A stretch of 64,000 bases of DNA from Metaclostridioides mangenotii. Its GTDB lineage: Bacteria > Bacillota > Clostridia > Peptostreptococcales > Peptostreptococcaceae. Shown piece after piece: positions 35,994 through 45,016 of the stretch; the stretch's first letter is position 1, and every line of letters begins with the position of its first letter. The translations under genes were made by a program, and so were the position numbers. Location of the stretch: NCBI RefSeq assembly GCF_017873185.1, contig NZ_JAGGJX010000007.1:81578-145577 (forward strand). Reading direction: 5' to 3'. The notes under the pieces were generated by a model. It did no database searches. It was not told where the DNA came from and saw only the letters and a list, made by a program, of their open reading frames with translations.

Positions 35994-37007
35994 TTATTTT
36001 CTTGTTAATACACTTTCTCTGTCTACTATTCTATAAGGTAATTCTACTTTTTTATTCTCTATTTCTTCCTTATTTATAAGTTTTATTACCATTCTCATAG
36101 CTACTGCTCCCATATCGTACAGTGGTTGAGAAACTGTTGTAAGTTTTGGTCTGTATATCTTTGCTATTTTAACATCGTTAAACCCTGCTACAGATATATC
36201 CTCTGGTACTCTATACCCTGAATCACATATGGCATTTAAAGCTCCTATAGCTGCCTCGTCTCCCGTTACAAATGCTGCATGAGGTATTATTCCATCATCG
36301 AGTAACTCTTTCATACTATTGTAACCACTTTCATAATCTGTCTCTCCGTATTTAATTAAGGACTTGTCCAGCTGTATATCGTGCTTTTCTAACGCAGCCT
36401 CATATCCTGACAGTCTTTCCATCTCTAAGATAGTGTCTTCTTTACTTGTCATAATAAACGCAATTTTGCTGTGACCTTTATTTATAAGGTGCTCTGTCAT
36501 ATCAAATGTAGCTTTTTTATTACTAGTACTTACTGTGTATATATCGTAATCTCTTGCAGTTTTACTGATGTATGTTGCAGGTATGCCGCTATTTTGTATG
36601 AAATTGACGTGCTCTTCACCGATTACCCAAGAAATAAGAACTATCCCTTCAACTTGCTTTGCTCTAAGTAAATTTATGCTTTTTAATTCCTGCTCTTTAT
36701 CCGAATATGTATTGGATAAAAGTATATCGAAGTCGTACATTCTGGCAATCTCTTCTATTCCGTTTAGTATTTCGTTTACAAAAGTATCCGATACCTCTGG
36801 TACAATTACTCCAATAAGCTGGCTCTTCTTAGTAACCAAACTTCTAGCTAGTGGATTTGGTATATATCCAGTCTCCTTTATTACCTCTAAAACTCTTTGT
36901 TTTATCTCATCTGTAACTGGCTTTGAATCATTTATTACTCTTGAAACTGTCGAAATGGATACTCCAGCCTGTTTTGCTACATCTTTGATTGTAACTGTTT
37001 TTTTCAT
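35994..37007 (-). CDS. ccpA: LacI-family regulator, probable catabolite control protein CcpA
   Basis: 337 aa. The LacI helix-turn-helix (TIKDVAKQAGVSISTVSRVIN, residues 6-26) and hinge ARSLVTKKS are followed by a periplasmic-binding-protein fold. CcpA with HPr-Ser-P controls carbon metabolism, and in C. difficile ccpA lies close to cdeC, as here. Position and overall likeness support ccpA, but other LacI members cannot be fully excluded. AGGAGAGTTTTT precedes the ATG. Confidence 0.8.
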   Translation of the reverse strand: MKKTVTIKDVAKQAGVSISTVSRVINDSKPVTDEIKQRVLEVIKETGYIPNPLARSLVTKKSQLIGVIVPEVSDTFVNEILNGIEEIARMYDFDILLSNTYSDKEQELKSINLLRAKQVEGIVLISWVIGEEHVNFIQNSGIPATYISKTARDYDIYTVSTSNKKATFDMTEHLINKGHSKIAFIMTSKEDTILEMERLSGYEAALEKHDIQLDKSLIKYGETDYESGYNSMKELLDDGIIPHAAFVTGDEAAIGALNAICDSGYRVPEDISVAGFNDVKIAKIYRPKLTTVSQPLYDMGAVAMRMVIKLINKEEIENKKVELPYRIVDRESVLTRK

Positions 37008-37149
37008 AAAAACTCTCCTCCTTTGTTCGTAGGTTATCTATTTAGAATTAATATACTGATCTATTGAGTAATATAAAAAGTCCATAATATGATAATAAAA
37101 ATCACTTGATGTCAATATTATACCATTGCTTCATAATTCTATCCATTAA

Positions 37150-37196
37150 AAAAGTTGCCTAGAGTAGAAATAATTCTCTTTAGGCAACTCTTTATT
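37150..37196 (-). terminator. Terminator after the mini membrane protein cluster
   Basis: Stem AGTTGCCTA/TAGGCAACT with an inner AGA/TCT extension and T6 following on the minus strand. Confidence 0.85.
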
Positions 37197-37212
37197 AAAT
37201 AAATACTATTTT

Positions 37213-37413
37213 CTAGCAGCCACAACCAGATTCTTCACCAAAGAATCCTGAGCATGAGCAAGCTATTAACAATAATATCAAGAATGGAATCCAATCGCAA
37301 ATTTCTATTTCACTCCAGCACTCTTGGAAAGCTAAGAATATGAAGAATAATATTATTATCCACCATGAATCTCCACCGCAACATCCTTCACCACCAAAAA
37401 ATCTATCAAGCAT
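37213..37413 (-). CDS. Cys/Trp-rich mini membrane protein (copy 3 of 3)
   Basis: 66 aa. MLDRFFGGEGCCGG, then a hydrophobic segment beginning WWIIILFFIF, an acidic linker (ECWSEIEIC), a second hydrophobic segment (DWIPFLILLLIA) and a Cys/Gly-rich tail (CSCSGFFGEESGCGC). Eight cysteines lie at the membrane borders. It is clearly paralogous to the gene at 37463 and more distantly to 37733. The position next to ccpA and cdeC suggests spore-envelope use (inference). Confidence 0.8.
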   Translation of the reverse strand: MLDRFFGGEGCCGGDSWWIIILFFIFLAFQECWSEIEICDWIPFLILLLIACSCSGFFGEESGCGC

Positions 37414-37462
37414 AATTAAGTCCTCCTACATAATATTTATAAAGTTTAAAGTAATTTAAAAA

Positions 37463-37639
37463 CTAGAAACAATCTCCACAAGAACATAAAATTAATAATA
37501 TTATTAGGAATGGTATCCAATCCATAATTTCAATTTCTCTCCATCCTTCACCAAAACAAAGGAATAAGAAGAATAATACTATTATCCACCAACAACCTCC
37601 ACCAAAACAACCTTCTTCGCCAAAGAATCTATCTAACAT
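37463..37639 (-). CDS. Cys/Trp-rich mini membrane protein (copy 2 of 3), 58 aa
   Basis: A short gene starting at ATG 37639 with CAGGAGGTAACTTAT upstream and ending TAG at 37463. It encodes MLDRFFGEEGCFGGGCWW, a hydrophobic segment, EGWREIEIMDWIPF, a second hydrophobic segment and CSCGDCF. It aligns without gaps to the neighbour at 37213 over its whole length except the tail, with six cysteines. It is small enough to be missed by length cutoffs. Confidence 0.88.
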   Translation of the reverse strand: MLDRFFGEEGCFGGGCWWIIVLFFLFLCFGEGWREIEIMDWIPFLIILLILCSCGDCF

Positions 37640-37732
37640 ATAAGTTACCTCCTGTTGATATTTTATTGAGCTTTTTGCTCCTGCTATATACTATGCAACT
37701 CTTATAAATTGTGCTAATATTTTTTTTAAATT

Positions 37733-37945
37733 TTAACAACATCCATCATCAAAATTAAACAGCAGTAAAACTATTAAAATAACCCATATCCAAATACTGT
37801 CATCGCACAATATGTCTTCTAATATATCAGTGCACAATACTAGAAATATCAAAACTATTATTATTAGCATTTTGCCATCTAAGAATCCGCCGTCACAACC
37901 GCAAGATCCAAAAAAACGTGACATATTCTCTTCTAATTTTGTCAT
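37733..37945 (-). CDS. Cys-rich mini membrane protein (copy 1 of 3)
   Basis: 70 aa with the same plan as the two genes downstream: a short polar start with RFFGSCGCDGG, a hydrophobic segment (MLIIIVLIFLVLC), an acidic linker (DILEDILCDDS), a second segment (IWIWVILIVLLLF) and a CC end. It is the most divergent copy. AAGGAGGATTATT precedes the ATG. The three genes have separate ribosome sites, are spaced 49 and 93 bases apart, and share one terminator. Confidence 0.8.
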   Translation of the reverse strand: MTKLEENMSRFFGSCGCDGGFLDGKMLIIIVLIFLVLCTDILEDILCDDSIWIWVILIVLLLFNFDDGCC

Positions 37946-37988
37946 AATAATCCTCCTTGAATATTAAGAGATTAATAATCCCTTTGCT

Positions 37989-38417
37989 TTAAATATATGA
38001 CTTAGTGGACAAATAAGTTACTTTGGCTATATTGTTTTTAATAAGCTTATCTAGTTCTTTATTACTTAGGCGATTGTATTTATTTACAACTTTCAAGTCT
38101 TCACTTTTTTCACTAGATATTGCCTCAATTAAACTCTCAACAGATTTTATTTTATATTTTTTATAATCCTTCATAAGAAAAGATACATTTTTATTTTCTA
38201 AGTCGTTTTCTATATCCATCAACCTGGATATATACTCATCCTTTTTATCTAATACGCTCTCTTTCTTTGTCACTAAATCGTCTAAAATCTCGTTTGTTTC
38301 TATTAGTTGCTTTGAAATTACACGCATGTCCAAATTGATAGTGTTATAGTACAGATTAATCATCATAACAATAAATACACAAATAGATGAAGTTAATACT
38401 AAAATATACTTCTTCAT
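37989..38417 (-). CDS. Small bitopic membrane protein of unknown function
   Basis: 142 aa. One N-terminal membrane helix (about residues 3-22) is followed by a long helical, coiled-coil-like extracytoplasmic part rich in Lys, Glu, Asp and Leu (ETNEILDDLVTKKESVLDKK). ATG 38417 has AAGGAGGAGTTT upstream; the frame extends ten codons further without a site. No family recognised. Confidence 0.7.
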   Translation of the reverse strand: MKKYILVLTSSICVFIVMMINLYYNTINLDMRVISKQLIETNEILDDLVTKKESVLDKKDEYISRLMDIENDLENKNVSFLMKDYKKYKIKSVESLIEAISSEKSEDLKVVNKYNRLSNKELDKLIKNNIAKVTYLSTKSYI

Positions 38418-38583
38418 AAACTCCTCCTTAGTTAAAAATATTCTCAATAAATTCTATTCAAAGAGTATACAATAAATACATTTCGAATAATTATTTATAC
38501 TTTTTACCATTTAATATTGAAAATTTTCCTATATTATATTAAACTACTATATAAATTAATTAAACTGCTTTAGGAGGCTTAAT

Positions 38584-38811
38584 ATGTTTGAAAGAATTAA
38601 AGAAATAATTGCAGACCAATTAGGGCTAGATGATACAGAAGAAATAACTACAACTACATCTTTAGTAGACGATTTAGAGGCTGATTCACTAGATGCTGTT
38701 GAAATAGTAATGGCACTTGAGGATGAGTTTGATATAGAGATTCCTGATGAAGAAGCTGAACAATTTAAAAATATCGGTGATATCTGTAAATATATCGAAG
38801 AAAATAATTAG
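38584..38811 (+). CDS. acpP: Acyl carrier protein
   Basis: 75 aa acidic four-helix carrier. The 4'-phosphopantetheine Ser lies in ADSLDAVEI (about residue 35). It carries acyl chains in fatty acid synthesis. It stands alone rather than in a fab operon, with TTAGGAGGCTTAAT before the ATG. A second copy may exist elsewhere in the genome. Confidence 0.94.
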   Translation: MFERIKEIIADQLGLDDTEEITTTTSLVDDLEADSLDAVEIVMALEDEFDIEIPDEEAEQFKNIGDICKYIEENN

Positions 38812-38821
38812 AATAAAAAAT

Positions 38822-38872
38822 AAAAGTAGCTATATAAATAGTGATAAATTCACATTTTATATAGCTACTTTT
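38822..38872. terminator. Bidirectional terminator between acpP and ndpA-like genes
   Basis: A perfect 17-bp stem (38822-38838 with 38856-38872, core AGTAGCTATATAAA). The minus-strand side continues into ATTTTTTATT, so it is strongest for the ndpA-like gene. Confidence 0.85.
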
Positions 38873-38948
38873 CATATGCCTCAATTTAATTACTACTTCT
38901 TAAATTATAAAAATCTGAAAACTTACCTTCTCTTTCAAGCAATAATCC

Positions 38949-39953
38949 CTACTTTTCTTCATAAAAAGTTACATTTTTTATAACTATATCAAATGTCCCA
39001 TTCTCATTTTTTCTCATGCTGTACTTCATAGGGTCTTCAAAGTCTGTTAAATTTCCTTTGACATCAAATCCATTGTCAGTTTTTATACTTCTCTTTTTAA
39101 GCTTTTTCTCAACCCATTCCTTGTCGATACTAAAGTTATCTACTAATCCCTTTTCTTCCATAAGCTCTTTAAAGCTCTCTTTTTTATCTTCATCTTTTAA
39201 TGAACTTTCCACAAATTCATTTAAATCTATACTCTGCTTTTCTTTCAATGTGTAATTTAGTATACTTCTAACATCTTCTGCCTCTTTGATATTTTCTCCA
39301 AGAGCATTTGTTATCCAGTTCTCTGTAGATTTCTTAAATACTTTTGTCTTGTATTTATCATCTTCTACTCTATCTGCATTTAAAAACTCTGCTATAAATT
39401 TAGTATCTGTCCCTTCTTTTTCAGAATCCTTATCTAAAAGTCTTAAATGGTACTCATCGTTAATCCCGCTAACACCTATAAAGGCACATTGCTTAGGTTT
39501 TTGAGTCTCTGTTATGCCTATTTCATTTGCTACCATTTGAATATTGAACTTGTCATCTATAAACTCAATTGAATGAGTGTAAAGTTTCTTGTAATCCAGC
39601 TTCAGTATAGCTATATTTTTCTCGTCTTTTATTGTGTACAGACATACTGCTAAATCGCATGATTCTAGTTCTGAATTTATCTTCATTATTTCAAACAAAT
39701 ACGAAGCTATCTCCTTAGAGTTATCTAAAAATGTGTCTTCATTGTATATCATCTGCTCACAGCAATTTTTTATAACATTATCGTTGTAATCTTTAAATAC
39801 GGCTTTCCTTACATCATCATCTTTACTAACTCTTTTTATCACTTTTTGAAAAAATCCATCTACCCCTTGATTTATCTTACCTTCAAAATCATTTAAAATT
39901 GGAACATCGCTATTTTTATCTAATACGTGCACTATAAACTTATGAATTATCAC
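38949..39953 (-). CDS. Nucleoid-associated protein, NdpA/YejK (37-kDa) family
   Basis: 334 aa. The N-terminal HKFIVHVLDKNSDVPILND and the middle IGVSGINDEYHLRLLDKD fit the NA37/NdpA family, which binds the nucleoid in proteobacteria and is of unclear function in Firmicutes. The start is GTG with GGGGTGATAGA upstream. It follows the RluA-like gene by 36 bases, so they probably share a transcript. Confidence 0.82.
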   Translation of the reverse strand: MIIHKFIVHVLDKNSDVPILNDFEGKINQGVDGFFQKVIKRVSKDDDVRKAVFKDYNDNVIKNCCEQMIYNEDTFLDNSKEIASYLFEIMKINSELESCDLAVCLYTIKDEKNIAILKLDYKKLYTHSIEFIDDKFNIQMVANEIGITETQKPKQCAFIGVSGINDEYHLRLLDKDSEKEGTDTKFIAEFLNADRVEDDKYKTKVFKKSTENWITNALGENIKEAEDVRSILNYTLKEKQSIDLNEFVESSLKDEDKKESFKELMEEKGLVDNFSIDKEWVEKKLKKRSIKTDNGFDVKGNLTDFEDPMKYSMRKNENGTFDIVIKNVTFYEEK

Positions 39954-39989
39954 TCTATCACCCCAAATATTTAATTTATCTTTACTGTA

Positions 39990-40910
39990 TTATTTTAATT
40001 TGTCTATTAAATCTTTCATATCTTCTGGAATATTTGAATCAAACTTCAAAACTTCCCTAGTTCTCGGTTGCTCAAATTTCAAACTATAGGCATGTAGAGC
40101 TTGTCTAGTAATTAAAGATTCATCCACATATCCGTATAGCTCATCTCCAATTATACCATGGCCTATATATTCCATATGAACTCTAATCTGATGTGTTCTG
40201 CCAGTAAAAAGTTCAACTTCTAGAACTGTTGCATCTTTTAGTCTCTCTAAAACCTTGTAGTGTGTAATCGCACGTTGTCCTCTATCATCAACTACCCTTT
40301 TTATAGAATCATCAGTAGATCTATATATAGGAGCATCTATTACCCCTTTGTCATCTTTTAAAACTCCCTTTACAATTGTTATATACTTCTTTTCAACTTT
40401 GTCGTACTTCATATCATCTGAAAGTACATGGTGTGCATAAGCATTCTTTGCTATTATAACAAGGCCTGAAGTGTTCATATCCAATCTGTTTACAAATCTT
40501 ATTTTTACATTTTCGCCCTTTTCATCAATAAAATGTGTAACACCATTTGCAATAGTATTGTCTACATGACTCTTTGTAGGATGAACAACCATAAGAGGAG
40601 GTTTATCTACCATAATAATATCAAAATCATCGAAAAGTATATTTAATTTTAAATCTTGAGGCTCAAAGTTTGCCTTGTCTTCGTTTATTTTTACTTCTAT
40701 CAAATCTCCACTTTTTAATTTGGTATTCAGTTTTTCAAACTCACCATTCACTAAAATACTCTTTTCTCTTTTCATCCTTGAAAGAGATCTCACCGAAAAA
40801 TTTAATTTATCTAAAAGCACATCCTTGAGGATACTAGTATCTTCATTTCTATAAGACATAAGGTTGTACTTCTGTAATTCTTTATCGAACAACATAACCC
40901 CTACTTTCAT
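39990..40910 (-). CDS. RluA-family 23S rRNA/tRNA pseudouridine synthase
   Basis: 306 aa with an S4-like N-terminal RNA-binding part (about residues 30-75) and the pseudouridine synthase domain. The catalytic Asp is in NRLDMNTSGL (about 142), where most relatives have HRLD. GRTHQIRVHMEYIGHGIIGD is also typical. The start is uncertain: the first ATG has no ribosome site, while an ATG or TTG five to six codons later follows AGGGG closely. It is divergent from nadK. Confidence 0.9.
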   Translation of the reverse strand: MKVGVMLFDKELQKYNLMSYRNEDTSILKDVLLDKLNFSVRSLSRMKREKSILVNGEFEKLNTKLKSGDLIEVKINEDKANFEPQDLKLNILFDDFDIIMVDKPPLMVVHPTKSHVDNTIANGVTHFIDEKGENVKIRFVNRLDMNTSGLVIIAKNAYAHHVLSDDMKYDKVEKKYITIVKGVLKDDKGVIDAPIYRSTDDSIKRVVDDRGQRAITHYKVLERLKDATVLEVELFTGRTHQIRVHMEYIGHGIIGDELYGYVDESLITRQALHAYSLKFEQPRTREVLKFDSNIPEDMKDLIDKLK

Positions 40911-41023
40911 CTATTTTATTTCATCGTAACATTATCTATTTTACACTAAATTAGGTCGAATAGATAATAATATTTTAAACAAGTTGTGTTATAATACAAG
41001 ATAGAACATAGAGAGGTGAGTAT

Positions 41024-41824
41024 ATGAAAAAAATTATTACAGTAAACTCAAATGAACTGGCAAAATCTCTAGAAACTAAAAAAATCCTAGAAGAAAGATT
41101 AACTTCCAAAGGATTTGACGTTTATTCAGATTTAAAGCCCGATACAGAACTGATTATATCGATTGGTGGAGATGGATCTTTTTTAAAAACTGTACACGAT
41201 TTTAATTTTCCAGATGTTCCTATAATAGGTATAAATACTGGTCACTTAGGGTTTTTCGCAGAAATATCCCCCGACAAAATAGATGACTTCGTCGAAGCCT
41301 ACTCAAATAAAGATTTTATTATGCAAAATATTTCACTTCTCGAAGCGGATGTTAGAACAAAGGAGTCTTGTTTTAAAAAACTCGCAGTCAATGAAGTGGT
41401 TGTGAGAGGTGATAAATCTCGAGTTATTCACCTAAACCTAAGTTTTGATGATAGAATGATACAAAATTTCAGCGGTGATGGTATGATAGTATCGACATCT
41501 ACTGGTTCAACTGCATACAACTATTCTGCTAGAGGAAGTATTGTAGATACAAGTCTTGAAGTAATACAAATCACTCCTCTACATCCAATCAATACTAATG
41601 CGTACAGATGTTTTACATCTAGTATAATAGCATCCAGTGAATCTATCATTAAAATTTCACCTGAAAATACATTTGAGGACTCAACACTTATAGTAATTGA
41701 CGGAGTTGAACATAGATTTAGCAAGGTAGATTCAATTAGGCTCAGTTTAGCCAATAAACAAGTAAAACTACTTAGACTGCCAAATTACGAGTTTTGGAAG
41801 AGAGTCTCAGAAAAGTTTTTATAA
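41024..41824 (+). CDS. nadK: NAD kinase
   Basis: 266 aa. GGDGSFLKT (about residues 48-56) and the NTGHLGF and GDGMIVSTSTGSTAYN motifs are intact. It makes NADP from NAD and ATP or polyphosphate. GAGAGGTGAGTAT precedes the ATG. yfcE follows after 28 bases, so both are one unit. Confidence 0.95.
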   Translation: MKKIITVNSNELAKSLETKKILEERLTSKGFDVYSDLKPDTELIISIGGDGSFLKTVHDFNFPDVPIIGINTGHLGFFAEISPDKIDDFVEAYSNKDFIMQNISLLEADVRTKESCFKKLAVNEVVVRGDKSRVIHLNLSFDDRMIQNFSGDGMIVSTSTGSTAYNYSARGSIVDTSLEVIQITPLHPINTNAYRCFTSSIIASSESIIKISPENTFEDSTLIVIDGVEHRFSKVDSIRLSLANKQVKLLRLPNYEFWKRVSEKFL

Positions 41825-41852
41825 TATATTAAGATACATTCGGAGGAGAAAT

Positions 41853-42419
41853 ATGAAAATAGGAGTTATGAGCGATACACATGGAAGTCTAACGTATTTC
41901 GATAAAGCAATGGAAGCTCTATCAGATTGCGACATGCTGTTTCATGGAGGAGATATCCTTTACCACGGGCCAAGAAACGACCTTCCTGAGGGGTACAATC
42001 CAAAACCAATGATAGAAAAATTAAATAACCTTAAAAATATAGTAATTGTTAAAGGGAACTGCGAGGCCGATGTAGATCAAATGGTTTTAAAGCATCCAAT
42101 CCAAAGCCCTTATGCCGTTTGCCAAATAGATAAGACTAGATTTATCTTAAATCATGGATATGCAGAACCAAAAGAAACTATAATAGAAAAATCCAAAAAT
42201 ATGGGCGCTGATGTACTAATATTAGGTCACACACATGTAAAAGAGCTAACTGATTTAGGAGATATAATAGTTCTAAATCCAGGAAGTACATCCATTCCAA
42301 AAGATGTTTCTAATTCAGTTGCTACAATAGAAGTTTTAGAAGGCTCTGATAAAATGAAAAATAAACTTGATATAAATTTTATAGACTTAAATACTATGGA
42401 AGCTATTAAATCAATATAA
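41853..42419 (+). CDS. yfcE: YfcE-type metallophosphodiesterase
   Basis: 188 aa calcineurin-like phosphoesterase. Metal motifs in order: SDTHGS (residues 7-12), HGGDILYHGPRN, KGNCEAD, NHGY and GHTHVK. E. coli YfcE cleaves phosphodiesters in vitro; the natural substrate is unknown. CGGAGGAGAAAT precedes the ATG. Confidence 0.92.
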   Translation: MKIGVMSDTHGSLTYFDKAMEALSDCDMLFHGGDILYHGPRNDLPEGYNPKPMIEKLNNLKNIVIVKGNCEADVDQMVLKHPIQSPYAVCQIDKTRFILNHGYAEPKETIIEKSKNMGADVLILGHTHVKELTDLGDIIVLNPGSTSIPKDVSNSVATIEVLEGSDKMKNKLDINFIDLNTMEAIKSI

Positions 42420-42446
42420 TTAAATATATTTTATAGTGTTAAATAA

Positions 42447-42487
42447 AAATGGCAAAACCTAAAATATATAGGCTTTGCCATTTACTT
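42447..42487. terminator. Bidirectional terminator between yfcE and pepT
   Basis: Stem AAATGGCAAA-CCT/AGG-TTTGCCATTT with a bulge, a loop of about 9 bases and T-runs on both strands. Confidence 0.85.
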
Positions 42488-42495
42488 TTATATTA

Positions 42496-43719
42496 TTAAC
42501 GTTGTGCAAATTTTTCAGCTATTTTAACTATAACTTGAGAAGCTTTAACCATAGCATTTACTGAAACACATTCATTTTTACTGTGGAAGTTTAATCCTCC
42601 AGTAAATATATTTGGACAAGGTAATCCCATAAATGATAGTCTTGCTCCATCAGTACCACCTCTTATAGGAACTAATAATGGTTTTACATCTGATTCTTTC
42701 ATAGCCTCTTCAGCTATATCTACGATAAATTTAATCGGTTCAACTTTTTCTCTCATGTTGAAATACACATCATCTAGTTGATACTCCACTCTTCCATTGT
42801 ACTTTTTACTAGTATCTTCTACACTCTTTTTGAAGAAAGCCTTTCTTTCTTCGTATTTTTCTTTTGAGTGATCTCTTATAATGTACTCCATTGTAGCTTT
42901 CTCTACATTGCCATTCAATACGTTTAGATGATAGAATCCTTCATATCCTTCGGTTGTCTCAGGTCTTTCAGATGTTGGGAATAATTCTGATATTTCAGCT
43001 GCTATATGTAGTGCATTTACCATTTTATTTTTTGCAGTTCCAGGGTGAACATTTCTGCCTTGAATAGTTATGGTAGCGTTTGCCGCATTAAAGTTTTCAT
43101 ATTGAAGTTCTCCACAGATTGCTCCATCTAGAGTATAAGCATATTTTGCACCAAATTTTTCTACATCGAAATGGTCTGCTCCACTACCAATCTCTTCATC
43201 AGGTGTAAATCCTAATTTTATATCTCCATGTTTTATCTCAGGGTGTTCAATTAAATATTCAATTGCAGTTATTATTTCAGCTATACCTGCTTTGTCATCT
43301 GCCCCAAGTAAAGTTGTTCCATCTGTAACTATTATGTCGTCACCTTTTAATTCTTGAAGCTCTGGGTAGTCAGCAACATATGTAACAATATTCAGTTCTT
43401 CATTTAAAACTATATCTTTACCATCGTAGTTTTTTATAAGTCTTGGTTTTATATCTTTACCACTAACATCTTCATTAGTATCCAGATGTGATACAAAACC
43501 TATTGTGTCTACTCCGTCAGTGTTTCCTTTAAGTGTGGCCATTACATAACAGTTTTTATCTACAGAAGCATCTTCTAACCCTAATGATTTCAGCTCATCA
43601 ACTAAATACTCGGCGAATACTATCTGTCCTTCTGATGATGGGCAATTTTCATTCTTTGAGTCTGATGTTGTATGAAATGATACATACTTTAATAATCTCT
43701 CTACTACTTTTTGCTCCAT
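42496..43719 (-). CDS. pepT: Peptidase T (tripeptidase)
   Basis: 407 aa M20B zinc peptidase. SHLDTNEDVSG carries the first metal His and Asp (about residues 77-79), GADDKAGIAE the bridging Asp, and TPDEEIGSGA the catalytic Glu pair; RGGTDGARLSFMGLPCPNIFTG and NFHSKNE complete the site. It releases the N-terminal residue from tripeptides. It is a single-gene unit. Confidence 0.96.
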   Translation of the reverse strand: MEQKVVERLLKYVSFHTTSDSKNENCPSSEGQIVFAEYLVDELKSLGLEDASVDKNCYVMATLKGNTDGVDTIGFVSHLDTNEDVSGKDIKPRLIKNYDGKDIVLNEELNIVTYVADYPELQELKGDDIIVTDGTTLLGADDKAGIAEIITAIEYLIEHPEIKHGDIKLGFTPDEEIGSGADHFDVEKFGAKYAYTLDGAICGELQYENFNAANATITIQGRNVHPGTAKNKMVNALHIAAEISELFPTSERPETTEGYEGFYHLNVLNGNVEKATMEYIIRDHSKEKYEERKAFFKKSVEDTSKKYNGRVEYQLDDVYFNMREKVEPIKFIVDIAEEAMKESDVKPLLVPIRGGTDGARLSFMGLPCPNIFTGGLNFHSKNECVSVNAMVKASQVIVKIAEKFAQR

Positions 43720-43746
43720 TTAAAACCCTTCTTTCTTATATATAAT

Positions 43747-43795
43747 AAAAAATTGTTGTGCAACAAATAAGTTTATTATTTATCACACAACAATT
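43747..43795 (-). terminator. Terminator after the ytvI-like gene
   Basis: Stem AATTGTTGTG/CACAACAATT (43751-43760 with 43786-43795), with TTTTATTATA following on the minus strand. Confidence 0.82.
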
Positions 43796-43827
43796 ATAAC
43801 ACACTGCTATCAAATATTGGGCTACAC

Positions 43828-44877
43828 TTATAATATACCTACTTTTTTTAGTATATTATGCATACATACAAACCCAAAACAAAATAAAATCCCGATTAGC
43901 CCTTTTAATTGTATCCCTATAAATATAGCAGCTATAGTTGCTAGAGGGCTAAGCCCTATATTTGCTGAGATCAATTTAGGCTCTAGTATCTGACGAACGA
44001 CAGATATCAATACAAATACTACAGTCATTCCTATCGCTACAAAATAGTTGTTTATCATAATATGATAGACTATTATTGGTAGGTATATAGATATAATTCC
44101 TAAAAACGGTATTAAATCCATTAACGCACCTACAATACCTACAACAAATCCATACGGTAGTCCAAATATCAAGAAACTCAAAAATATAGTTGCTGCTGTT
44201 ATACTCATAAGTATTGCATATGCCTTGATATATCCAAGTATAGACGCCCCCATTTCATTTCTTACATTTAAAACCTTTTTTCTAACTTCCATAGTAAACA
44301 TATTGTAAAAACTTGCTTCCATTTTGTCCAAATCTTTTGCTATAAAATATGTAGATACAAACAGTGTAACTGTAAACATAAGTATGTACGGAATAGATGT
44401 CGCTAAATTTATAGTACTTGCTAAAATGCTTTTCGAAATATTCATTAAGTTTCCACTAAATTTAGATGTAAGTTCTTGAATATCAATATTTGCCATGCTG
44501 TTAGCTTGACTTATAAGGATATTTGCTTTATTCACAATATCCGCAGCTAAATCAGTCAAGTACGATCCATTAGATGCGTTATTTATAAATATCATCAACT
44601 GCTTGGTCAGGTTTACAACTCCCATAGATGTTAAAGTTATAACTAGAGCGACGGCAATAAAACTCAAAAGCAAAGTTGATATTCCTTTATTGATTTTAAA
44701 TTTATTGAACATTTTTTGTGATATTGGTTTGATCATAAATGCTATTAATGTTCCGAGGAAGAATGGTGCAATAAACGGAAAAGCTTTGTATATAAACAAA
44801 AATATCAACGAATAAACTACTATAAATATAGCATTTCCCTTCAGTTTGTATATAAAATCTTTTTCTAATATTGGCAT
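43828..44877 (-). CDS. ytvI: AI-2E/YtvI-family membrane protein
   Basis: 349 aa with about eight membrane helices in the family layout: two N-terminal pairs (FIAPFFLGTLIAFMIKP), an extracellular helical domain (about 95-150), then FGLPYGFVVGIVGALMDLIPFLG and LEPKLISANIGLSPL. Members export small molecules or ions; the sporulation member YtvI is the closest guess given the organism, but the symbol is tentative. GAAAGGAGTAGAAA precedes the ATG. Confidence 0.8.
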   Translation of the reverse strand: MPILEKDFIYKLKGNAIFIVVYSLIFLFIYKAFPFIAPFFLGTLIAFMIKPISQKMFNKFKINKGISTLLLSFIAVALVITLTSMGVVNLTKQLMIFINNASNGSYLTDLAADIVNKANILISQANSMANIDIQELTSKFSGNLMNISKSILASTINLATSIPYILMFTVTLFVSTYFIAKDLDKMEASFYNMFTMEVRKKVLNVRNEMGASILGYIKAYAILMSITAATIFLSFLIFGLPYGFVVGIVGALMDLIPFLGIISIYLPIIVYHIMINNYFVAIGMTVVFVLISVVRQILEPKLISANIGLSPLATIAAIFIGIQLKGLIGILFCFGFVCMHNILKKVGIL

Positions 44878-44962
44878 TTTCTACTCCTTTCTAGTGATGA
44901 TTTTTCTTACTTTTTAATCCTTATATTTAATCTTATTTAAAAATAATAGAGTTTATTCTATT

Positions 44963-45010
44963 AAAAAGGTTGTCTTTACTATAGAAATTGCTTTCTATTT
45001 CGAGACAACC
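44963..45010 (-). terminator. Terminator after the CNNM/CorC-type gene
   Basis: A two-tier hairpin: outer GGTTGTCT/AGACAACC (44968-44975 with 45003-45010) and inner ATAGAAA/TTTCTAT; T5 follows on the minus strand. Confidence 0.85.
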
Positions 45011-45016
45011 GCTAAA

